Below are positions 45,680 through 55,540 of a stretch of 64,000 bases of DNA, piece after piece. The stretch is from NCBI GenBank assembly GCA_951394045.1, contig OX595989.1, positions 1,116,001-1,180,000 of the forward strand. Direction: 5' to 3'. Below the pieces are notes generated by a model that was not told where the DNA came from, did not search any database, and was given only the letters and a program-made list of their open reading frames with translations. Both the position numbers and the translations under genes were made by a program. This DNA is from Nitzschia sp. DOCU1. Its lineage: Eukaryota > Bacillariophyta > Bacillariophyceae > Bacillariales > Bacillariaceae. Each line of letters starts with the position of its first letter. Position 1 is the stretch's first letter.

Positions 45680-47067
45680 TCAATCAAAGTACTCGTCGCT
45701 TTCTCCAAGGTCTCGGTACTGTCCCGAGATGCAATGAAAGTCCTCCGGTTGTCCAGTGGGAATAATAAAGCACGGTTCCTTTCCAGATGGCGTCTTGGGC
45801 CAAGAGGAGGATGGCTCCTTAATTTCATAAAAGGTACAGTCTCGGTTCTGAACATTGTCGTATGGAGGCAGCAAGACATCCAATACTGCCGCCCCATCCG
45901 GTCCTGCCACGAACTCATGTAGATTGCCTTCGTATGGGTATAGTACTGTTACATCCGGCGCTTGCAAGTAATCGATATGATTCTTGAACGCCTGCTTCGA
46001 GCCTTTTGGAAGCTTCCGCCGAAAGGACTCCATCTGGGCCCGCCACCCGCCTAGCCAGCTACCGCCACGTTTGTTCTTATCTGGGTATCCTTTGCCCTTC
46101 GTTGACTCCAGTGACAACGGGTTGTCTTCCTCCCGAGCCAGGTCTAGCGAGACCCGCTGCAAATCACCATAAAGTACTCTCGATAAGACGCACATTTCGG
46201 GATGATCATGTAGCGGTATTCTCGAGTACGGAGCAAACACAAAAATGCCGATTGAATACTGGTCCGGAACCTCAGCAATGTGTAGATAGCGCACACAGGA
46301 TTGCCCGTTGGCAGAGTCACTACTTGCCACCGCGGGGGTTACTTCATCGTAGATGGGTCGACAACACCGGCTGCGGATCGGTTCGGCAAGGTAACACATG
46401 AGAACCGGGACCATGGCACACGCGTAGTAGCATCAGCAACAGCTTTCATTGACTTACCCCTCCCGTACTTTGGGTCCTCTTGCGGCTGGTTCTAATCCTA
46501 GTAATAGCTCGGCATCCATCTTCTTTAGCGCTCGAACTATGGGTTGCAAATTCTCGCGCAAAGCTTCCTGCGGAAGCTCGGCAAGGCCTCCCTTTCGTTT
46601 CAGAAGCGGAGGAATCATATCCCCTAAAAAATCTGTTTTGGTGGGTGTGGCTCGGCCTAAATGCCGCGGCGAGGAAACGCCTAGAGGCGTGTATTCTTGG
46701 GCATACGTTGGCTCGATGTTCATGGTGGATGTTGTTGTTTCGTCTCTACAAGGTGTATGATAGAGTGTTTGGTGGTGCGAGAGAGTTTATGACACGAGGT
46801 GCAAAAGAGAATAAGATTGAAGAAGCGAGGGGGCAACGTCATGCAAACATGGATGTCTGTGAAAAAGGAACTCCCGCGAAAATGCCACTTTTTCAAGCCA
46901 CAATCCGAAGACGACCACAATCCGAACTCCGAATATCGCAGAAAAAACGCTAATATTGCGTACCTTCGATCCGATCGTCGTTCTTTCACCACGCTTTCTA
47001 TTGCTTTTTCAATGTCCTGGATCTCCTCCTTGGAGGAGCTTGCCGATCTTGTCATGCCCATACCCAT
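45680..47067 (-). CDS. Thiol dioxygenase of the plant cysteine oxidase / cysteamine dioxygenase family
   Basis: Best model: exons 47067-46964, 46745-46458 and 46370-45680 give 360 residues. A shorter form starting at ATG 46723 gives 318. The upstream exon (MGMGMTRSASSSKEEIQDIE) is supported only by consensus splice sites and a phase-2 junction in frame with MNIEPTYAQEY. These Fe(II) enzymes oxidise the thiol of cysteamine or of N-terminal cysteine and so link oxygen to protein stability (N-degron pathway). The cupin signatures are clear: IGIFVFAPYSRIPLHDHPEM (two iron His in HDH), LSRVLYGDLQRVSLDL, GNLHEFVAGPDGAAVLDVLL (third His) and NRDCTFYE. Typical plant enzymes have the same order. Introns are 218 and 87 nt. 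No transit peptide is evident, so it is probably cytosolic. Confidence 0.9.
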
Positions 47068-48072
47068 CTTGCATTAGTCGTGATCGCCATGAAGGGAAAC
47101 AAACACAGATAGTAAAGGTGTCCGTAGACAAAAATGCGCTTTCGGGGCGATTGCACACTGAGTCTGAGGTGATTTCGCGGCGATGGAAGTGTTGGCACAC
47201 GGACTTCCGTCGGTCGTTATTTGCGTGGCCGTCGTTGCGTGGGTGGTTTCCAAATTCTGCCCTGTTCAGCGGATGGACTGGTCTTGCACGGTAAGTTTCA
47301 CGTACACTGGTAAACGACGAAGCTTTATCTGCGTTTTGGAACATTCTTTGCTGTTCAGCCTGGCCGCCGGCACATCAAATAAATTAGGAAACCACGATGT
47401 TTCAGTCCACTTGCAACAAGGGAGGGAATCATTCGAACTACCAATCGACCGTCCACGTAGAACTCATAACATGCGTTTTGTTCCGAAGAATTCAGGTTGA
47501 ATTTACATACATTTGTGGAGGTGCATTGGACAAGCGAAACTGCTTCACAGAGTAAAATTCGGATTTGTGTCTTGTGCGAACGTAGGCCTAATTTAAGGCA
47601 TTATCAGTCGTCATACTTGAAGAACAGTTCAAGGCTATATCATATTAAATGTCTAAAATGTCTTTTTTCCGAATATTTATCAACACGATCTAACCCGAAC
47701 CATCACCATGAGAACGCGCTACTATCTGTCCCGTGTGGATTTCATAGTCCGTGTGGACTGGCTTTTCTCCTCCGGCAGGCCCAATTCGATCCATTATTAC
47801 TGATAATAAGCGCGCGCTATTAACCATTCTACGCATCAATCCTTGCCTGTGCGCCCCGAAGGTTTGCTGTCATTGGCATGCCGACGATGGATTCAACTCG
47901 CCTGAACTCCTCTCACCAAGCACTGTACCAGGTAGCACCATTGCAAGCTCCGAAGATCTGAAAGATCTGAAAAAATTGCTTCGACCAGTGGAGGAGGACG
48001 TCGTTCTTTCATCTTTGGCTCCGCTGTAATTTAATTTAATGTTGTGTTCGTGACTAAAAGAAGCGATGTGGC
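47068..48072. other. Divergent intergenic region
   Basis: Between the thiol dioxygenase (minus) and the RWD gene (plus). It contains a TACCAGGTA motif (47926-47934) and a weak two-exon candidate described in the next entry. Nothing else recognised. Confidence 0.4.
47183..47555 (+). CDS. Possible 56-residue single-pass membrane protein (weak)
   Basis: ATG at 47183 opens a frame with a hydrophobic helix, LPSVVICVAVVAWVVSKFCP, ending at a good donor (ACG|GTAAGT, 47291). Joining to an acceptor GAATTCAG at about 47498 keeps frame and ends VEFTYICGGALDKRNCFTE then TAA. Either product is unrecognised. Support is only the splice consensus and the helix; it may be chance. Confidence 0.2.
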
Positions 48073-48972
48073 ATGGATTGGTTGGATTGCCTAGAGCGGG
48101 TAATAGTCGAAATCGATGCTCTTGACGCAATCTATGGTTCTGACGAGCGCGTCTCTCTAACGAGCGAAGGAAGTAGATTTGTGGTTATATCCCTTGCAGA
48201 GCTAGAGCACGCAAGGTCACTGGTGGAGAAACACCAGGATATTCCGCTAGATTTGGAGAGCACTCCAGAATTGGAAATTGAGATTCAGCTTCAAAATGTG
48301 ATCTTCGACGATACCAAACAAGCAAACATGGCTCTACGATGCAGACTTTCTCAAGGATATCCCGAGCAACCCGCTTCTGTGTCCGTTTCTGTCGACGGCC
48401 TGAATCGATCGACTAGAGAAGAACTGTCGGCACGCCTATGCCAGAAAGCCGAGGATTTTGCAGGTCAAGAAGCAATTATGCAATTAATGGAAGAATTCAA
48501 AGAACTGGCAGTCGAAAGCTTGATGAAGGAGAGCGCTCAATCGAATATTGCAGAGATGCAGAAACCTAGCAACTCTCAACAAGATTCTGCTGCCACGGGA
48601 GGCTTTGGGCGGCGCTGGATCTGGGTGCACCACATCACAAATTCCGATCGACGAAAGAGCATTGTAGTGGAAGCCAAAGGTCTCAATCTGGGTGGATATC
48701 TCAAGTCTGGCTACCCAGGAATTATCATTATCGAAGGGCGGGCTTCAGATTGTGATGAGTTTGTATCGTGGGTTAAGGGAAACAAAAGCCGACCAGGTGG
48801 TTTCGGCAGAAATTGGGGGCATCATGTTCGCGGGCATCTGGATTTTGATAATGTCAACGATCGAAAATTCCGAAACGTCTTTGGGGAGTTGGATGACTTG
48901 GCAGTTCTGGGAAGATTGTGCAAGGAGCAGGGAGCGGAAGAAGAATTTCTTGAGTACGTGATGCAGCATTGA
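48073..48972 (+). CDS. RWD domain plus DUF1115 protein (RWDD2-like)
   Basis: A single exon of 299 residues. The N-terminal RWD domain (about 1-150) begins VIVEIDALDAIYGSDE and has the YPEQPASVSVSVDGL strand-turn that is typical of the fold (YP..P) and is followed by the final helices. The C-terminal domain is DUF1115: RRWIWVHHITNSDRRKSIV, LNLGGYLKSGYPGIIIIEG, CDEFVSWVK. That two-domain order is the RWDD2A/RWDD2B architecture of animals and other eukaryotes. RWD domains are protein-protein interaction modules related to E2 enzymes without the active Cys. Function of RWDD2 proteins is not established. The start is the first ATG; an upstream coding exon cannot be excluded because the RWD domain begins almost at once. 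Confidence 0.9.
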   Translation: MDWLDCLERVIVEIDALDAIYGSDERVSLTSEGSRFVVISLAELEHARSLVEKHQDIPLDLESTPELEIEIQLQNVIFDDTKQANMALRCRLSQGYPEQPASVSVSVDGLNRSTREELSARLCQKAEDFAGQEAIMQLMEEFKELAVESLMKESAQSNIAEMQKPSNSQQDSAATGGFGRRWIWVHHITNSDRRKSIVVEAKGLNLGGYLKSGYPGIIIIEGRASDCDEFVSWVKGNKSRPGGFGRNWGHHVRGHLDFDNVNDRKFRNVFGELDDLAVLGRLCKEQGAEEEFLEYVMQH

Positions 48973-49133
48973 ATAATGGAGTGATTTTTTGGCACAATAA
49001 AGTATTATCCCAAAGCAAATAATGGCGCTTTGCCCCTGTCATCTGATTTACTAATGAGAAATAATAACATGAAAAGTATCGTCTATGTCGTCATTGTCAC
49101 GACGTTATGTATTTCGATGCCATTAGACGAGAT

Positions 49134-50664
49134 CTAGTCCTCGGATGTGGAAGGTTCAGTCTCCATAAGAGGAGCAGTCTCAACATCTTCGTCGAGTTGG
49201 GACTTGATTCCATTGCTTTCCAGTCGCCGTTTGGCAAGGATCATCTGCAAGAAAGTTGCGGTACCCAGCATGATGAAATTCATTACAAATGCCACGACGG
49301 GCCTTGGATCTGTCAACAATGACAGGACCACAATGAAATTGAGCGGAATGCGGTAGAGGTTATAAATCGCAGCCCGTTTGCTCTCCGGAACAATGCCCCC
49401 TTTCATTGTACCCATGATAGGAAAGTACATTCCAACGCACATTTCAAAAAGATTCATTCCAAGGAAGGACGACGTCTCGTTAATCTCAAGGGCGACGATT
49501 CCCATGGCGATGGACCCGACCGCGAAAATTCCAATGCCGAGCGTCTCCACCGAATACTTTCCTACCAAGATACTGAACAGAGAGGATCCCGTCATACAAC
49601 ACACCATAAAGGTGGAAAATATCACACCAAAGGGCAGCTCGTCCTCGTCAGGCTTCTCGATGAACGCTTTTAACAGAGGAGTCCACATAAATACGAAAAT
49701 GTACATGGAGCCCTCAAAGAGAGAGGAAATAATACCACACAGCATAATATCTCGGTTTCGCAGGGTCGTAATGAGTGCCTCCCTCAACCCTCCGTACCAC
49801 TTTCCTCCTCCCTTGCCCTCCGACGCCCTGTTTTCTGACGCGTCGCTCTCGCCATAGTTTTCTTCCCAAAGAAATCTAGCACCCAACCCGCACACAAGCA
49901 AACTGAAAATCGCAAAGTCAAAGGGGTTGAGAAAGCGTCCCACAAAGACCGATGGCGCGATCTCCGACATGGGGGTTTCAGCGATCTTGTTTCCGATGAG
50001 ACCAGCAAGAATGGCAATAATAGAGTTGCCAAAAGCGGCCCACGAGAAACTCTTGGACAAGAGAGACTTTGGTAGATCCAAGTCCGAGTGAGATCGAATC
50101 AACCATGCTTCAAAGACGCTGAACAAGAGCGATGTCGAAACTCCACCAAGAAGCCTTCCTAGCATCAGAATTCCATAATTGTTGAAATCTTTGGGTAAAG
50201 TGTAGTGAGTATTCCATCTTGACGCATCTAAAAGGTAGGTAGCAGAAAGGCCATCTCAACTTACGTTTGGTAAGGCAACTTGCAGTGTAGACAATGGCGT
50301 AAATAAGGACAAAATTCCGACGACCTCCCCAGTCGGCCATTCCGCCCACAAAACTGCCAAAAATCATAGAAGACCCGAAGCCTGCCACAAACAGCTGGGC
50401 GATTTCAATCTGCTTGAAGCCATAATCCATGTACAACGCATACACAAAGGGTCCTTGGAGCCAGTCAGCGAGCGTGGCCAGAAGATACACAAAGATGTAC
50501 CTCTTCAGCAAATTGTTGTGGGTTTTAATCACCTCTTCGGAAATCCCCGAGTCGGCCGATTCCACTTTCCTGCCAAGATACTTCTTGTACGCTTCGCTGG
50601 ACCGAAAGGTAACAAAGGCGCAAAGAAGCACCGCCGCCCCGAATATACCAGAAAAGTTTGCCAT
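49134..50664 (-). CDS. MFS transporter of the MFSD5 / molybdate MOT2 family
   Basis: Two exons, 50664-50265 and 50227-49134, give 497 residues. The short intron is only 37 nt (GTAAGT...CTTTTAG on the minus strand), below the usual size here. It joins CLTK to HASRWNTHY and restores the family sequence CLTKH. Twelve hydrophobic segments are visible. Family motifs include LLATLADWLQGPFVYALY, FVAGFGSSMIFGSFVGGMAD, LGRLLGGVSTSLLFSVFEAW and MKGGIVPESKRAAIYNLYRIPLN. The Chlamydomonas and human homologues import molybdate for the molybdenum cofactor. An in-frame TTG lies upstream at 50688, but no ATG earlier than 50664 fits. A larger intron ending at CCCAAAG would lose several residues but also stay in frame. 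The C-terminus is acidic. Confidence 0.9.
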
Positions 50665-50980
50665 TGCTAGGAGGTCTTGCAAAGACAAAGACGCTGCGGT
50701 ATCCTTCTTGTTTCAGTAGTCCTTCAGATTTTGACACGATGGAAAAGGCGTTGGCGATGACTTCCTGCATAGCAATGCGAGCCGACGATAGGGAGCGGAA
50801 CGCGAGGAAGAGAGGAAAGAAAAAAAATCTTTGGGAACTATCTTAGGCGTTTATACGAACTCCAGAACCTCCCCAGACCACCGGAGCTCTCGCAACACCG
50901 ACGCATGCACGCTTCGGCGATGCAACGAAAAACCCAACCAACAACACCGCGGCGGTTTCATTTTACACATTGATTTCACC
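50665..50980. promoter_or_regulatory. Short shared divergent promoter region
   Basis: 316 nt separate the start of the MFSD5-type gene (minus) from the start of the small mitochondrial-type gene (plus), so both promoters must be here. An ORF on the minus strand (50770-50525) overlaps the transporter in another frame and was not accepted. No core element could be named. Confidence 0.4.
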
Positions 50981-51421
50981 ATGGCGTCTCGAGCACTTAC
51001 TCCTCTTCTCCGCCGGTCCATCGTGGCCACCCGCTTAAATGCTTTAAGGGGTGGCTCGCCGCCGATGCCGGCCTTTGTACGCATCCCAGCTCCTTCGGAA
51101 CCAGTAAGTTGGGCCCTTGTGATGTTGTTAATTTTGGGGGAATCCGGAATCTCACTTTGTTTGATGACTTTCTCTTCGCCTCAGCTGGTGGAAAACCATG
51201 ATTGTTTGTTCGATGATGCTTGTGCACCGGAACTGGCCTTGGATTTCGATTGCCAAAATGTTTCTACCTCGGAAGGAATCGCTACCTGGTTTATGGGGAT
51301 GGGGGCCTTCGCCACCCTTTTTTACTCCATCAAATACATCGAAGACCCTCCTTCTCGCAACCCTGCGATTACTAGGGCAGAGTCCGACGATATCGTCACC
51401 CCCGTTCCTCAACACGAGTAA
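50981..51421 (+). CDS. Small single-pass protein, possibly complex I NDUFB8-like
   Basis: Two exons, 50981-51103 and 51185-51421, give 119 residues. The 81-nt intron (GTAAGT...GCCTCAG) is a multiple of three and stop-free, so an unspliced frame also exists (146 residues). The N-terminus MASRALTPLLRRSIVATRLN is Arg-rich without acids, a good mitochondrial presequence. After an acidic stretch (LVENHDCLFDDACAPELALD) there is one helix, GIATWFMGMGAFATLFYSIKY, and a proline-rich tail. The arrangement acidic-stretch, EGIATW, helix, D-P-x-R resembles NDUFB8/ASHI subunits of respiratory complex I, but similarity is too weak for a firm name. Mitochondrial inner membrane is the likely location. Confidence 0.75.
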   Translation: MASRALTPLLRRSIVATRLNALRGGSPPMPAFVRIPAPSEPVSWALVMLLILGESGISLCLMTFSSPQLVENHDCLFDDACAPELALDFDCQNVSTSEGIATWFMGMGAFATLFYSIKYIEDPPSRNPAITRAESDDIVTPVPQHE

Positions 51422-52046
51422 TCCTACTCTCTACAATGAGATAAATTGATTAGCTATTTTGTTTGTTTTAGTAAATGCGGGCTGCTATTAGAGTACCGGT
51501 AGCTGGAACTCGCCTACTGCGTGCTATCAGCTAAGCGTACAGAAGGGACCACCCGACCTTTTCATCATTCTGCTCACTCGAGTTCCTAGCTGGGTTCTTC
51601 CTAGACATAGGCTGTCAAATCGACCATTCTAGTTAGAACTCCGCTATGCAAAAGTCAACAAATATGTTTCAAAGGTGATCTTGTTTCTCTATCGTAGACA
51701 ACACGACGCCGCAAATTGGAACTTTTGTGTTCGGATGAATCAATTTGACCATTTCGAACTTAGGTCGTGCATAAGCAGGCGCGCCAAAAAAGCAAGCCAG
51801 CCAAGCGACTCAACGGCCAGCACGCGAATTTTTTTGCCGCACACGTCGGCAGTCACACCGCAGAGCCGCCGGGCACGCTCACTGCCAGAACACAAAAATG
51901 CCGCGCCCCGCCGCCGTGCTCTTGCGTGTTGGGGGCAGAAACGAAGGAGAGGTGGAACACAAGCGCTCCACAACAACAAAGTTGCAAAAGCATTCGCAAT
52001 TCACACCAACAACCCTTAGTTAATCAAGACCTTTGATATCGCAACC
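51422..52046. other. Intergenic region
   Basis: Holds a TACCGGTA palindrome (51494-51501). Both strands are open from about 51740 to 52000, but no domain was recognised. Promoter of the following gene expected. Confidence 0.45.
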
Positions 52047-52810
52047 ATGAGTTTCCTTGACAAAATGAAGAAGGCCGGCAAGAGCGTCGTTGACGCTGGA
52101 GCCAAGACCATGCTCAAGGTTCGTAAAATTTTGTTCGTCCCACCCCGGCTAATTCGCGCTGGTTTTACATCTGGTCGGGTTTCCCAAAGACACAAACGCG
52201 ACCAGTTCGAGATCAGTGCATTTCGAGTGGCCGTGGCGAAGCATGCATTCATGTTGTTGTATTCAGTTCGTTTCCCAGTGGCGAGGGTGCCTTTGGCTGT
52301 TGTTTTCTGAGGCCATGACCGTGTTTCTGTTTTTGCGTCTTCGTGACCGAATCCTTTCGACTCTCATGACTCAACTCGTGTTTTGCTTCCCAACTATTTT
52401 CTTTGCGGTGTCATCTCCCTACTGTTAGACCGACATTTTGTTCCTTGAGCGCGAGATCAAGAGCCGAAAGCAAACGTTCGGAGTCGAGATTTACGATCTC
52501 ATGGAAGAATTGGAGGCTGCTGAGAACATCTCTACTTCCGAGAAGGAAGCCAAGATTCGAGCGTCTTTCGACCAAGCCCGAAAAGACATTGCCGTCATTC
52601 AGGCCAAGAAGGAATGCAAGAAGGAGGAAATGTCTGTGCTAGAATCTGACTCTGCTCCGATGAACAACATTCCTCCATCCAGTGGTACCGTCTTGACAAA
52701 CACTCACCCCCAGGACAGTGAGGTACGTTGCAGTCGCTAGCGATTTCTTGCAAGTCGACTTTTCATTGCTAACTTGTATGCCCAACAACCCACAGATGGA
52801 AAACATGTAA
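52047..52810 (+). CDS. Small coiled-coil-type protein, unknown family
   Basis: Three exons, 52047-52118, 52429-52722 and 52796-52810, give 126 residues. The last exon encodes only MENM and the stop. The N-terminus (MSFLDKMKKAGKSVVDAGAK) is basic and amphipathic. The middle (DILFLEREIKSRKQTFGVEI to KEEMSVLESD) is strongly helical and charged with heptad-like spacing. The tail is Ser/Pro-rich. Intron 1 is long (310 nt, GTTCGT...TGTTAG), intron 2 is 73 nt. Phase 0 at both junctions and the helical pattern across the first junction (TMLK-TDILFLERE) support the model. I do not recognise the family; a membrane-surface coiled-coil role would fit the amphipathic start but is a guess. Confidence 0.75.
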
Positions 52811-52856
52811 CACATTAAGTTTTCTATAGTACATTTTATCGGTACTTGTGCATCAA

Positions 52857-53548
52857 TTAGGCCAATAGATCCTTATCAAAGTCCCATTCTAATTGTCCGC
52901 TCTCTGATTTCTTCTTGAGTTCTTCTAGTTCGTCCAGTTCCACTTGCTTCATTCCTTGGTCGGACGAAATCTGACCTAGCATGACCATTGAGTCACCCCT
53001 TACAATGTAGACCCCTAACGGAATATCCGCAAAGTACGTGGCGCCTTTCTCGTCCCTGTGCATTTTCCGTTCCGATGCCTCCTCGAGGACCATGTTGCTA
53101 AACTGATCAAATGATCGCAGCATCTTTTAAGGACCACCAAACAATGACATAAGAGAAAAATTCAAAGATGAACGACAGATTTCAGAAGAAGCTTACTTAC
53201 ACCGACAAGATGGCGCCCGTCTCGCAGGACTACCAGAACTCGCTTGTCCAGCTCCTCTACCAGACTCGACGATCCAGGCAAATACCCAGGGACATGACCA
53301 TAAGGCACTCCTGACGTTGGGGCGACGGTGGCCGGCCCACCAGCTCCTCGTCCTTGTGGATGATCTCCTCGACCAGAAGAGTTATTTTGCCGGCCTCTTC
53401 CACCTCGACCTTGGCCTCTTCCCCCCTGGTGATTGCCTCGGCCGCCGCCGCCTCGCCCTTGTGACCGTTGTTGATGTTGTTGTTGCGTTGGATTAGCCTC
53501 CTGTCCAGGGAGATCTGGAGCAGAACTCGGCGCCCCTTCTTGTACCAT
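52857..53548 (-). CDS. LSM1: LSm1 with Gln/RGG-rich N-terminal extension
   Basis: Two exons, 53548-53201 and 53123-52857, phase 0, give 204 residues; the 77-nt intron splits Sm motif 1. LSm1 is the subunit that defines the cytoplasmic LSm1-7 ring, which binds oligoadenylated mRNA 3' ends and promotes decapping. The Sm fold is clear: LVEELDKRVLVVLRDGRHLVG-MLRSFDQFSNMVLEEA (motif 1, as in other LSm1), IPLGVYIVRGDSMVMLGQI (motif 2), and the acidic C-terminal helix LDELEELKKKSESGQLEWDF. Preceding it are about 90 extra residues rich in Gln, Gly and Arg (HQQRSQGRGGGGRGNHQGG and more RGG/GRG units). Animal and yeast LSm1 start directly with the Sm fold, so this extension is unusual. The start is the first ATG and is in frame. 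Confidence 0.93.
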
Positions 53549-53955
53549 AACTACTATTGCACTTTTACGGTAGAGGTCAGGATGATGCAGACAATGTCAC
53601 TGCACCGAAACAGAGTCAACCACGGTCCCGCAGCTTTGAAACTTTGGCCCATGGTCTACTGAAGCAGTGTGTTGGCGTGTGTGGTTGGCAACAATTCGAA
53701 AATCCACCGACGAATGAATCCTCCGACTAAATCATTGTGTACGCACGACGGCCAGTTGAAAAGAGACCCTCGCGAGCGCTCGCCTCGCCGGCGCGTTCGA
53801 TACTCCAATCGCCCGCCAACCCCGAAAGAACGATCTTTTATGAACAAAGATTGCGACAATGAACACAAAGGCTTTGCTGTACCAACTTTGCCACAAGCTC
53901 TTTCAACTATAATCCCCAGCACCCCCAAGCCGCCGGTATTCTACATTGAAGAAAA
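53549..53955. other. Divergent intergenic region
   Basis: Between LSm1 (minus) and the SGNH hydrolase (plus). Nothing recognised; promoters expected. Confidence 0.4.
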
Positions 53956-55156
53956 ATGATGACAGAAGAAGACGATGATGACTTTGACGAAGAAGAGAGT
54001 GATTTCGTTCCGTTGATTGTTTCCAGTGAGAATGACGATGGATCCCATCGAAATAAGCGAGCGGTGAAGAAGTCGTCATTTGAAATCCTTCAAGAAGCGA
54101 CACCGGTGCCATCGAAATCCACGAGGAGTAAATGCATCGTGGTTGTACTTTGCTTTGTAGCCATTTCGTCAGGCATCGCCCTTGTTCGTCAGGCATTTCA
54201 GGCGTCATCAGAGGAGGAAGAAACAATATTCTTGGAAACATGCAAGCAGCGATTCAACATTTCCTACGAGGATCTCTTGACACAAATTTCCAACTTGGAT
54301 TCGTACTGTGTTCCCTGGGCGCCCAACTGTGTCTGTGCCAATCCACTCGTGCCAAAGAGACCTGATTATCAAGGCGACATGAACAGATTATGGAACCGAA
54401 CCTTCCATCTCAACAGTCGCGACGCCGAGGTCCCGAGAACGCTCCCCTATGATGTGGTGTTTTTCGGTGATTCTATTACAGAACATTGGAATGGAAACGA
54501 TCTTAGTATTTCTTACCCGCTATGGACTGGTGTGAACAATGTTTTCAATGAATACTTTCACAAGAACGAGGGCGGGAAGGTAGATGGTCTTGCCCTTGGA
54601 ATCGGAGGCGATCGAGTAAGTACATTCACGGAATCAGCAACAAGATACTGAATTTTTCGTTTCGATTGATGCGGTGCTCAACTTTAAACATTCACAGTGT
54701 CCTCAGCTCCTGTATCGAATACAAAACGGAGAGCTACCAGAAATACTCGATTCAAAAGTATTTTGGGTACTCATCGGGACCAACGACTTTGGGGGTGATA
54801 AGTGCTCTCCGGAATCAATTGTGGCAGGCACTATTCTAATTGCGAAAGAAATTCAAGCGCGTCGTCCAAAGTCCAAAGTGGTTCTGAACTCGATCTTGCC
54901 GAGGGGCAAACCTGGAACTAACCTTTTGGAGGACGGAGTTGCTTGGCCGGCCCTAACTGAAGTGAACCGATGGCTGGAGTGTTATGCTAACGAGAACAAG
55001 AATGTGGAATTTTTCAATGGTACCGGAGTGTTCTTGGGAGGGAATGAATCGGTAGCTGTCCCAGAGTACTACAGCGATCCAGTTCATCCGTCCGCTGAAG
55101 GATACACCGCGTGGGCAAACGCAATTGTTGAGTGGCTGCTGAAGCATTCTAAATGA
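53956..55156 (+). CDS. Membrane-anchored GDSL/SGNH hydrolase
   Basis: Two exons, 53956-54615 and 54698-55156, phase 0, give 372 residues; the intron is 82 nt. The first 60 residues are acidic and cytosolic in character. One helix follows (KCIVVVLCFVAISSGIALVR), so this is a type II membrane protein with a lumenal or extracellular catalytic domain. SGNH blocks are complete: block I VVFFGDSITEHW (Ser173), block II LGIGGDR, block III LIGTNDFGG (Asn), block V DPVHPSAEGY (Asp347, His350). The order and the GGDR-CPQLLYRIQNGEL region are closest to the PAF-acetylhydrolase alpha-subunit type. The substrate, an ester on lipid or carbohydrate, is unknown. The intron junction restores the block II sequence. 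Cys residues near YCVPWAPNCVCANP suggest disulfides outside the cytosol. Confidence 0.92.
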
Positions 55157-55540
55157 GCGAATCAAATGACAGCAGAAACCAATTCGGTCGAGTTGTCAGG
55201 GTACCGGTATGCTGTCGGCGCCAGCCCCGACTTTACCCCGACATTTGCAGCGACGCTCGTCAGATGGATCATGAAGCATATGCTCCAATTCCAGGATCAC
55301 GGAAACTCTTCTGAACCTTGTACCATGAAGGCAAGGCGTAGGGCTGGCTGCGGGTTGAGGTATTAGAGTCAGTCATCCTGCTTGTGTAACGACCACCTGG
55401 TCTGTCTCGATGACGACAGCTAATTCCTCTCTTTTCGATTGAAGTCGCGCAACGAATGCGATAGGGTATTTTAAAGTTGAGTTCTATGTAGTTTACGGAG
55501 TCGTACCGTTATTCCTTCGAGCGCCATTGCGGGCCTCGAT
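55157..55540. other. Convergent intergenic region
   Basis: Between the 3' ends of the SGNH and M41-like genes. Contains a TACCGGTA palindrome (55202-55209). Nothing else seen. Confidence 0.4.
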
